Origin: Cercis canadensis | Taxonomy: Eukaryota > Streptophyta > Magnoliopsida > Fabales > Fabaceae | Length of the DNA: 64,000 bases | Reading direction: 5' to 3' | NCBI GenBank assembly: GCA_003255065.1 | Contig: QAOA01002976.1 | Span: forward strand, 334,411 to 398,410 | Shown: positions 56,652-64,000 of the stretch, piece by piece | How the letters are laid out: the number at the start of each line of letters is the position of its first letter | Position numbering within the stretch: position 1 is the stretch's first letter | Notes under the pieces: generated by a model | Database searches by the model: none | Told to the model about the DNA's origin: nothing | What the model saw: only the letters and a program-made list of their open reading frames with translations | Program-made: the position numbers and the translations under genes

Positions 56652-57059
56652 GGCCAGGCTCTAAAAAAGATGACGAGTCTAGGCCATTTACCAAATGCAC
56701 AAACATTCCATTCTACGGTCATTGGGTATGCTGCTATTGGAGGGAAATATCTGCAGGTAACAGAGCTGTGGGGTGAGATGAAAGCTCTTGCCTCTTCAAT
56801 CTCAATGAAGTTTGATCAGGAACTTTTAGATTCTGTTCAATATACATTTGTGAGGGGTGGATTCTTCGTTAGAGCTAATGAAGTTGTTCAGATGATGGAA
56901 AAAGGAAACATTTTTGTTGACGAGTACAAATACCGAATGCTCTTCTTAAAGTATCATAAAATGCTTCATAAAGGCAAGGCTCTGAAGTTTCAGACAGAAA
57001 CACAACTAAACAAAGGGGAAGCATCCCTGGCTTTTAAAAGGTGGGTAGGCTTGAGTTGA
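56652..57059 (+). pseudogene. PPR pseudogene, 3' part
   Basis: Coding resumes after the Copia element in the frame 'ALKKMTSLGHLPNAQTFHST' (TSD copy 'aggctctaa' at 56656). It continues 'VIGYAAIGGKYLQVTELWGE', 'LLDSVQYTFVRGGFFVRANE' and 'EVVQMMEKGNIFVDEYKYRM', and ends '…SLAFKRWVGLS' at the TGA 57057-57059. This 3' part alone is still fully open, indicating that the gene was probably functional not long before decay. Confidence 0.8.
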
Positions 57060-57830
57060 GAAAGTCTTGGCCAACAAAAGGGAAACAGTAGTCTTCCACA
57101 TTGAACAAGCTAGCTCAAGGTGCGACCTTTAATCTTACTTGTTTGAAATTAAGATTGTGTCATGATATATGCGTGTATTCATACTTCACAACCTGTTGCA
57201 ATGCGACAAAGAGGACAAAAGAGGACCATGGTTGGATGATTCTTTCTCAATTTTGTTTTTTTTAGAGGTAAAAAGAAAGTGGAAAGATGTAGTAGACAAA
57301 TGAATGTTATGAATGTAATTTGTATTGCTAGTAGTAATTTAGTAGACTAATGAATGTTATGAATGTTTTTGACCATTTCAAGGAAGTAGGGCAGAAGAAA
57401 AATATCAACATTGTGCTAGTTATTGTAAGATATTTTCACTTATTAGATGACATGACACCATTAAATTTAGCAAAATGAAGGATGACTTGGTATCAGGTGC
57501 ATAAATGTCATGTAACCTCTTGTTGGCCTTGATTTTCTTAATTTCATATTTTGAACCAAATTTATGTATTGAGGATGAGGGATTAGTATTTTTTCGTGAT
57601 TTTTTCTTTGTTGAGTTGCTTTTATCTTCATATGTTTGGATTCAAAGGATGCCTTATCTTCTCTGTCCTTGTAATTATTTTTTCTCTATCTAATAATGTT
57701 TTCTTTAATAAAAATAGGTTGCTGTCCATTTCTGAGACAAGAAAAAGTGCTACTAAATTGTTTATTATGTTTTTGTTTTCCTGTATTAGACGGTCAATAA
57801 CTGCAGCTTTTTTACGTTAACTACTATTAG
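57060..57830. other. PPR 3' flank, AT-rich
   Basis: No gene. It contains a direct repeat of about 25 bp ('tagtagac(a/t)aatgaatgttatgaatgt' near 57292 and 57342). The ORFs at 57505-57820 are F/L-rich chance frames. Confidence 0.4.
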
Positions 57831-58175
57831 ATATGCTCTTGGTCAAGGAGCTTCAGCCATTGCAGTAGATATTGAAGAAGAAGTGCATCCTACAGTAACT
57901 GGAGATCCAATTTCTAAGAGGATATCACCCCACCAAGTGCAAAGGAGAAAAGTAACTGGATTGCTGGTGGGAGAGCCAAATGGGCACTTAAATCATGATT
58001 ATGTTTTTTAGTTTTTGGGCCATCTATCTTATACTTGTTTATTAATTTATTGAATACAGGTGATGTGTATAACTTGTTTGTCCCTTCTAAGTGCAATTTA
58101 TCCGGGTTGAGATTGAGCCTTGACTTGGTGAAGATTATCAAGATTCAAGAGGCGTTTTGGAAAATCCTTCAGTTT

Positions 58176-58875
58176 TCAATTACTATTCTACATTGTTTGT
58201 CTTCTTGGCTTATGCCTATTGTTGGCTGTATATCTCTTGTCTGAATAACATCACTGGTGGGATGATGTTTATGGTATAACACATTAGAACAGTAAAACTG
58301 ATTGTTAAATGCTTTTTCCACGTAATATATGACTGGCTTATGACGTCCTTGCGAAGTTTTTTCTGATTGTAAAAGAAAAATGTATGTTAGAATAGAAATG
58401 AAATTAAATATGGTTATTCAAAATGAAAAATTCAAGTGTGTGCATGTATAGGCATATGCATTTATCCTAGACACTTGTGTCTAATAGTGATAACTTCATT
58501 TTTAATTGTTTTGTTTTTATTTTTAATTTTAAACATCAAGACCCTATAAAAGAGGAAAAATCAACAAGTTATGGTTACAGATTTTTGAATTAGCTTTGAA
58601 AGTTTTTAAAAAAGAACAAAGAAAGAGCATTGACATATGTTTCTGGGCGTAGAAATTTAGAATTTCAGGTTGTATTAACAGAGAAGAATCCCACATACTG
58701 AACTCCTCTATGTATTTTTCTTTAATTGTTTCATTTGTGGGTTTTATTGTGATGGAGATGTCAATAAGGAATAGAATACCTATTCAAGTTTAGGCAGAGT
58801 GTTGGAATTAGGACAACCTCTGCCGCCTCTTCGAGGAGTTCACGATAGAAAGCCTGAGGACCAAGGCATTTATGA
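58176..58875. other. Intron-like interval of the Moco sulfurase remnant
   Basis: About 700 bp of AT-rich sequence up to the left TSD of the Mutator-like element. No feature was recognised. Confidence 0.4.
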
Positions 58876-59030
58876 GGCAATTTGACTAAAATGGGACAAT
58901 TACACTAACTAAATACCTAAAATGGGTATTTTTTGAAAGTATTTACCAAGAAGGGGCAGTTTTGAATATTTTAATATTTTTTCGATCAGTATAGAACACG
59001 CTTTATCACCTCCTAAAGTGGGTTCTAAGG

Positions 59031-59262
59031 GAACACGCTTTATATATAAAGCATGTTCCACTTTGACCGACTAACACCCTCGAAAATTGGAGAAGGGAAC
59101 ACGCTTTATGTATAAAGCGTGTTCCTTTGAAACACGCTTTATATATAAAACGTGTTCCAAAAGAAAATGCTTTATACATAAAGCGTGTTCATAAATGGAA
59201 CACACTTTATATATAAAGCGTTTTCTTTTGGAACACGCTTTATACATAAAGCGTGTTCCCTT
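59031..59262. repeat. Array of about 30-bp palindromes in left subterminal region
   Basis: Palindromes of the form GAACACGCTTTATA-(c/t/g)-ATAAAGCGTGTTC occur at about 59031-59059, 59097-59125, 59130-59158, 59164-59190, 59197-59225 and 59231-59260, with point variants. Half-sites also occur at about 58993. The right end has matching palindromes at about 61670-61697 and 61702-61730. The small ORFs rich in 'YIKR/IYKAC' are translations of this array. Confidence 0.88.
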
Positions 59263-59400
59263 CACGTTGTACTATTTCATTCTCCGCCCGTCACTTTCAC
59301 TTTCACCGTCACCGGTCTCATTTCTTCCCTTAAAGCGTGTCTCTTCCTTCTTGTGGTCCCAGAGCTTTTTTTGTCATTTTGCTGTTAGTTTGACTGTGAT

Positions 59401-60838
59401 ATGGCTGAAAATCAGTTACCTGGTCCTGTAGATCCAAGTGCATTAACTGAGCAAGGAAATCATATTTCAACAAATATTTGGACTAATGAAGTAAGTATTT
59501 TAATTTTTTTAGTTATAAAAAATATGTTATTTTTATGTTTAATTTCTTCATTTAATAAATAATTTTATTTCAGATGGAGCGGTTTGTGAAGACACATAAC
59601 CATAGGATTGGTACTGAACCTAATGAAAGAATTATGTTTTATTTTAGGCGAGCGGGTTTTGGAGGAATTGCATCAGTCCCGTCTCTAAAGTTAGATAGAG
59701 ATTTTTTATCTGCTTTAGTAGAGCGATGGAGGCCAGAGACACATACTTTCCACATGAGTGGTGGAGAGTGTACTATCACATTACAGGATGTGGAGGTACT
59801 AGGCTTCCCATTGATGGAGAGGTAGTTAGTGGATGCAGTGATCATCCATGGTTGGAACTGATGCAACAGCTGTTAGGCGTGTTGCCAGATGCGGACATGT
59901 TAGCAGGTGGTCGACTGAGGATGACTTGGTTGAAAGACCACTTTGCAGAGTTGCCAGATGATGCGACTGATGCGGAGGTACAGTATCATGCAAGAGCTCA
60001 CATTTTGCTTATGATCGGTGGTTGGTTGATGCCTGATACAACAGGCAACTACGTCCATCTCATGTATCTTAAGCTTTTGGAGGATTGGGATGCTGCGGGT
60101 CGTATGAGTTAGGGATCAACAGTATTGGTGTGCTTGTACCGAGGTCTCTGTAACCTTGCCATCGGTCAGACGCTTGAGTTTGCGGGGTCTTCACACTTGC
60201 TGTCTGTTTGGGCGTACGAGAGATTTCCATCTATTTCGCCAGCACCTCCGCGATTGGGAGGAAGGGTGGCAGGCCCACTTGCATGCAGGTTAGTATACCT
60301 ATAAATTTAAATTTTGTAGAAATCAAGTTAAATGAGACTGAATATTATTGAATAGTTTAATAACTTATTTTAAATTTTAGCAGATTTAGTATTTAGAAAT
60401 TATGGTATAAACTTCATTTTTTTTTTTATATTTATGAGAAATTTTAAAACTATAGGACATTAATTTTTTAAGATGTATATAACTCTATAATTATTGGTTG
60501 CAAACGTGTATGTTTAGCTGTATGTAGGTTTAATATGTTATGACACTGTTAACGAATACATTATGATAAGTTTAATTAATATAATAGGTGGCAGCATCCC
60601 CTAAGGTATAAGGAGATAGACGTCGTGAGAAATCATTTAGGATATCGACGAGCTCTGGACCGCATGAGAGTTGATGAGGTAAGATATTTAAATATACGTT
60701 GCAATTATAGTTAATGTGACATTGTATATATTTTTTTAGACTTATGTAAATGATATTGTTTGGAATGTGTAGATTATGTGGCAGCCTTATTGTGGGGCAC
60801 TGTTGCCACCATATTGTATGGCTGGGCGGGATGTCTGG
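59401..60838 (+). pseudogene. Plant mobile domain (PMD, MAIN/MAIL-like) gene
   Basis: Exon 1 is 59401-59490 ('MAENQLPGPVDPSALTEQGN', donor GAA|GTAAGT). Exon 2 is 59574-60288 (acceptor tttcag; 'SVPSLKLDRDFLSALVERWR', 'ETHTFHMSGGECTITLQDVE', then after a one-base shift near 59795 'LPIDGEVVSGCSDHPWLELM', 'RAHILLMIGGWLMPDTTGNY', a TAG at 60110 where Trp is expected, and 'AYERFPSISPAPPRLGG'). Exon 3 is 60588-60678 ('RWQHPLRYKEIDVVRNHLGY') and exon 4 starts at 60773 ('IMWQPYCGALLPPYCMAGRD'). Splice phases agree throughout. One frameshift and one nonsense change make it a pseudogene, truncated at about 60838. PMD proteins include MAIN and MAIL1, which act in silencing; PMD genes are also known in transposons. 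Confidence 0.85.
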
Positions 60839-60841
60839 AGG

Positions 60842-61231
60842 ATAAGAATAAGGATATGAACTTGGGCCAATTTCAACAGTTTTAGGTTCACCTCTATCTT
60901 CGGCAACATTTATAGTTGTGATGTCCACATATATCTCAATTGGACCCAAACTAGAATGTTTAGCATTACTCTCATACATCATTTCAACATTTCCATCAGA
61001 TCCCAATTCAAATGCAACATAAAATAATGGATTAACTGAAACTGGGAATCTATAAGTTATTTTCTCAACTATTTGATTTGCTTCAAGTCTCATCTTACTA
61101 TGGATATGAAATTTTAATCTATCCAATCCACAAGTGTTCTTCAAATTTAACCCATAGATTGAAGCTCCCTCACACATTACACCTTGGGAACCATTATATA
61201 TCCGACCATTATGATGTATCAATATATGCAT
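60842..61231 (-). pseudogene. mudrA-type transposase N-terminal fragment
   Basis: The minus strand from ATG 61231 reads 'MHILIHHNGRIYNGSQGVMC', 'NQIVEKITYRFPVSVNPLFY', 'VAFELGSDGNVEMMYESNAK' and 'SSLGPIEIYVDITTINVAED'. This matches the N-terminal region of plant Mutator transposases that precedes the MuDR and MULE catalytic domains. Coding similarity ends near 60842, where the frame runs into the antisense of the PMD exon 4. The catalytic domain and zinc finger have therefore been deleted. Confidence 0.75.
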
Positions 61232-61780
61232 CTTCCTCCTAACATATTTTATTCAAACACAATTAGTATATATTAAAATTAATTAATTTTCTCTTCAATA
61301 CTAATATAAAATTCATACTTTCAACTACAAATTAAAAATTAATAACACATTTATAATAATGTTCTAACATTACAAATTAATAACACATTTATAATAATAC
61401 TGTAACATTACTATTACACTAATATTATACAAAAGCTAATACAAGATTATAAATAAACGTACCTATAGAAGCTTAAACACTTTGCAAAAATTTGTAGAGC
61501 ACCTTCAATTTCCTCAGCAAACTCTCAGCAATTACAAATTTTACTCACAATTTGCAGTAGAAATGTTGTCAAAGAGGTGGCTATTTATAGAGTCGTTCAC
61601 GCTTTATCAATGTTACTTCACGCTTTACTGCACAAAAGCGTTAATAGAGGGAAGCCGTTTTGAGGGTGGAACACACTCTATCTATAGAGCGTGTTCTTCT
61701 TGAACACGCTTTATAGATAAAGCGTGTTCCATTAAAATTTTTCCACGCCGTTTTTTCCAGACACACTTTGGGAAATTATG
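61232..61780. other. Right subterminal region of the Mutator-like element
   Basis: AT-rich 5' region of the mudrA fragment with a short tandem duplication ('aataacacatttataataat' near 61339 and 61379), followed by the right palindromes (61670-61730). Confidence 0.5.
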
Positions 61781-62811
61781 ATAAAGTGTGTTCCCTTTGA
61801 ACCCGCTTTAGGAAGTGATAAAGCGTGTTCTATACTGACCGAAAAAATATTAAAATATTCAAAATTGCCCCTTCTTGGTAAATACTTTCAAAACTACCCC
61901 TTTTAGGTATTTAGTTAGTGTAACTATCCCATTTTGGTCAAATTGCCCATTTATGATTTATCTTGATTTCAGAGAATAGTTATTATTTCTGAATATTTTG
62001 GTAGCTGACAAAAGGCTTTCATGTAGGTTGGCGCATCAGTTTTTACCATTGAATGAGGATTACCCTATTTTGTTGTTTTTCTCCTTTGCACTCTCTTTCT
62101 CTTTTTTTTCTTCGTAGAATCTCTCTCTAATCTATTTTTCCCTCTCCCTTCTTTCTCGATAGTCTTACATCACTTTGGGTGCTTCATTTATTCTGTATGA
62201 CTTATTTGATGCACCAATGACTACATATTTTCTTATTTTTTTATTTTTGTAAGAAATGGGAAATGTATGGTCTTGATTGATGCTGCAAAGGGATGTGCTA
62301 CCCGTCCTCTTGATTTATCTAAGTATCTGGCAGATTTTGTCACGATTTCTTTTTACAAGGTATAAGTGTGTGCATTTTGAATTTCTTTTGATTGATGACA
62401 ACTTTGAGAATTGATTTTTGTCTTGTGCATTCCTCTTATACACTACAAGAAAAAGATAGTTTTTCAACAGAATAAAATACCGTTGGAATTGTTAAAAATT
62501 CTAACGGTAATTTCAACGGAAAATTTTTTATTGAAATTCTAACGGTAATTTCAACGGAATTATATTATCGTTAGAATTTTCTGTTAGAATTACTGTTGGA
62601 ATTGTCTAAAATTATATTTTAAAAATTCTAAAAAAAATTCAATTTTTTTTAAACTTTTTTGTTAGTTCTAACGGTATTTCCAACAGTTATTTTCATTTTA
62701 TTACCGTTGGAATGTTGTAAATTAATTTCCGCCCTTCCCCTTCGCATTTCACTTCACTTTCTCTCGATTAGAAATCTTTCTGAAATCCTTAACTTACCTT
62801 TGTCGCTGAAA

Positions 62812-63124
62812 GCCCTAACTTCACATTTCCCTTTCCCCCTAGCGACTCTTCTTGGACTATATCTTCAGAAATCAGCATCTCGTGCTTCAGGAAACTCCGA
62901 TTTCAAGTCCCGATTCGAGGTCTACAATAGGCTTCAGGCGGCGGCGGCAGTGGTATTCGGCGAGAAGCTCCCAATCCCTGAGATCGTCGGTCTTGGTGGC
63001 CAATCCGATGGCAAGAACTCTCTCCTTGAAGCCCTCCTTGGCTTTCGCTTCAATGTATGTGAGATTGATGATGGGTACTCGTAGACCCCTCAGCCAAGCT
63101 CTTCCATTAAATTTAGCTGATTAA
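62812..63124 (+). pseudogene. DRP5A-like dynamin GTPase N-terminal fragment (captured)
   Basis: The frame ending at 63084 reads 'SRFEVYNRLQAAAAVVFGEK' then 'LPIPEIVGLGGQSDGKNSLL' and 'EALLGFRFNVCEIDDG'. This matches the start of the GTPase domain of plant DRP5A-type dynamins, including the P-loop GGQSDGK; the following Ser is Asn here (family GKS). Just after, the other frame gives 'MGTRRPL', the expected next block, so a frameshift lies near 63055. GC-rich coding sequence contrasts with the AT-rich flanks. It is incomplete and lies inside the CACTA end. Confidence 0.7.
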
Positions 63125-63256
63125 GAGAATTTTCTTTTCTTCCTTGGAGTTATACTTTTAAGCCACAGATTTTCCATTTTCATTTCAATTGAAATAGAAG
63201 CTGAATTTTCTTAGCTATATTGGATTTTTCTTCAATTCATAGACCTTAGAAGAACA

Positions 63257-63477
63257 ATGGGAGCGGTTTGTTCGGCTGGGATGGTTGAGAAAAATGCACA
63301 ACTTGGAGGGACGACGTTGGAGTTTTCTGGGAAGCTAAAGAAGGAAAATTACCTTGTTAACTGAAAAGGAGGTTCCAGCACTAATGATCGTAGGAAAAAT
63401 CAAAAGAAGCGAGACTCTGGTGATATACAGTCATCGATTTTCAGTGAAGCGACTCCAACTCGAACAGGGGAAAGGAA
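63257..63477 (+). pseudogene. DUF668 / PSK-simulator-like N-terminal exon (captured)
   Basis: From ATG 63257 the frame reads 'MGAVCSAGMVEKNAQLGGTT' and 'LEFSGKLKKENYLVN', then a TGA (63362-63364). It continues in the same frame 'GGSSTNDRRKNQKKRDSGDI' and 'SSIFSEATPTRTGERK' to a donor-like AAG|GTATGC. The MGxxCSxG start predicts N-myristoylation and palmitoylation, and the pattern resembles the N-terminus of DUF3475/DUF668 proteins (PSK SIMULATOR family). Identification is from memory and the fragment is short. Confidence 0.5.
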
Positions 63478-64000
63478 GGTATGCTTCGCTCAATAATCCT
63501 TGTAAGTAGGGCTCTAGGATTTGGTCAACGAGATTAATATTGCTACAACTGTTTGCTAATTCAATATTATTGTTGCTAGCTTTTATTTTCCTAGAATGTA
63601 GAGAAAACACCACATTTTTTATTTTGTAAAAAATTGAAATATAGAAGATTGATATCAAGGCATTCGGACTTCGATCTTTGAAAGGCTAGAAAGTATAATA
63701 GAGTTATATCCTGGGGACAAAAAAATACTAGGAGTAACAGAGTTTGCAATGTAGCTATAGTTAGGCGAGTTGCAACTTATCAGAAAGAATGCATCAATAC
63801 CTACAATCTAGAAATGATGAACCATGAACGAATTGGAAATTGGAAATCCTACAAAATGTAATGGCAGAATATTTTAATTAGTTTTATGCATTCAACTATT
63901 ATTTTGAAGGGCCTTGTTAATGAAGCAGAAGCTGGTTTAATCCTCCTAATAGATGATTGAGATTTGAGAATAGTATGCTTTTTCTTTGAGCTTTAATATT
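63478..64000. other. Intron-like tail within the CACTA element
   Basis: AT-rich sequence after the DUF668-like exon. The 63660-63760 stretch has some coding-like composition but no recognised family. The window ends before any CACTA terminus. Confidence 0.35.

Larger units (their letters stand above)
58876..61947. mobile_element. Mutator-like element carrying a plant mobile domain gene
   Basis: A 3072-bp element with long terminal inverted repeats (about 170 bp by eye) starting GGCAATTTGACTAAAATGGG, complement …CATTTTGGTCAAATTGCC at the right. The 9-bp TSD CATTTATGA is perfect (58867-58875 and 61948-61956), diagnostic of Mutator-like elements. Inside the TIRs are arrays of palindromes based on GAACACGCTTTATA. 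It carries a plus-strand plant mobile domain gene (59401-60838) and, convergently on the minus strand, the N-terminal part of a mudrA transposase (61231-60842). The catalytic part of mudrA is missing, so it is non-autonomous. Confidence 0.88.
57831..62359 (+). pseudogene. Molybdenum cofactor sulfurase (ABA3-like) gene fragment
   Basis: Three exon-like blocks match the N-terminal, NifS-like PLP domain of plant Moco sulfurase, the enzyme that sulfurates the cofactor of aldehyde oxidase and xanthine dehydrogenase. Block 1 (57831-57966): 'YALGQGASAIAVDIEEEVHP'. Block 2 (58060-about 58175, acceptor atacag): 'VYNLFVPSKCNLSGLRLSLD' then 'LVKI'. Block 3 (62254-62359): 'CMVLIDAAKGCATRPLDLSK' and 'YLADFVTISFYK', ending at the expected PLP-lysine just before a GTATAA donor. 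Earlier and later exons are absent. Block 1 and 2 phases do not join cleanly, so I call a pseudogene fragment. A Mutator-like element occupies the intron before block 3. Confidence 0.8.
62441..64000 (+). mobile_element. CACTA (En/Spm) element end with captured gene fragments
   Basis: CACTACAAGAAAAAGATAG at 62441 is the standard terminus of plant CACTA elements. It is followed to about 62712 by dense subterminal repeats of the type 'attctaacggtaatttc' and 'ttccaacgg' in both orientations. The opposite terminus (…TTTTCTTGTAGTG) is not in the window, so the right boundary is unknown. No transposase was seen. Coding fragments of a dynamin-like gene and of a DUF668 gene follow the subterminal region. 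Confidence 0.75.

Noticed and set aside
58990-59262. Regularly spaced palindromes that superficially resemble a CRISPR array
   Set aside because: Spacers are absent or themselves repeats, the locus is a plant transposon terminus, and no cas genes are present.
59071-59431. ORFs on both strands with repeated 'YIKR/IYKAC' peptides
   Set aside because: They arise from the tandem palindromes of the Mutator-like element. Peptide repetition follows from DNA symmetry, not from protein selection.

Overview
The window looks like an AT-rich, repeat-dense stretch of a dicot plant nuclear genome. The evidence is the full plant transposon repertoire (Athila-, Tat/Ogre- and chromovirus-type Ty3/Gypsy, Ty1/Copia, Helitron, hAT, Mutator-like, PIF/Harbinger-like and CACTA), intron-containing remnants of plant genes (a pentatricopeptide-repeat gene and a molybdenum cofactor sulfurase), and a plant mobile domain gene. 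Species cannot be named from sequence alone. I see no intact host gene, tRNA, rRNA or CRISPR array. Almost every coding stretch carries stops or frameshifts.

Layout. 1-5114: 3' half of a plus-strand Athila-like element (pol, long 3' non-coding region, 3' LTR). 5115-10229: minus-strand Tat/Ogre-like pol, cut by the Athila element at its left end, by a solo LTR (7674-9136) and by a second, minus-strand Athila-like element (10230-14270). 14815-16715: Athila-type gag, joined at 16716-16735 to a chromovirus RT-RNaseH-integrase (to 20415) that holds another solo LTR (17526-18817). 20416-21424: candidate LTR rich in ACACGGCCGTGT-type palindromes. 21425-22204: Helitron Rep fragment (minus). 22205-25093: Athila-like 3' end with polypurine tract and LTR. 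25094-29394: AT-rich, no recognisable gene. 29395-39771: one Copia element with both LTRs, carrying three solo LTRs (32454-34260, 35913-37277, 37501-38959), the first of which holds a palindromic MITE (33142-33511). 39779-39959: an exon-like stretch just beyond the Copia LTR. 40093-45001: an hAT-like element containing a second related hAT-like element (42995-44753) and a PIF/Harbinger-like element (40747-41936). 45311-46199: three well-spliced minus-strand exons of an unidentified gene. 46433-57059: a PPR pseudogene split by a minus-strand Copia element (48228-56651), itself split by a 3.4-kb Ogre-type solo LTR (48634-52024) with a 192-bp tandem array. 57831-62359: exons of a molybdenum cofactor sulfurase remnant, with a 3.07-kb Mutator-like element (58876-61947) in one intron. 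That element carries a plant mobile domain gene and a 5' piece of mudrA. 62441-64000: one end of a CACTA element that appears to carry fragments of a DRP5A-like dynamin gene and a DUF668 (PSK-simulator-like) gene.

History. Perfect or near-perfect target-site duplications (TSDs) let the insertion order be read in many places: host intron, then Copia, then solo LTR, then MITE; or PPR gene, then Copia, then Ogre-type LTR. Six solo LTRs indicate active LTR-LTR recombination.

Caution. Five single-N positions are each flanked by near-identical direct duplications of 164-221 bp. These look like unmerged contig overlaps rather than biology, and they locally corrupt the annotation.
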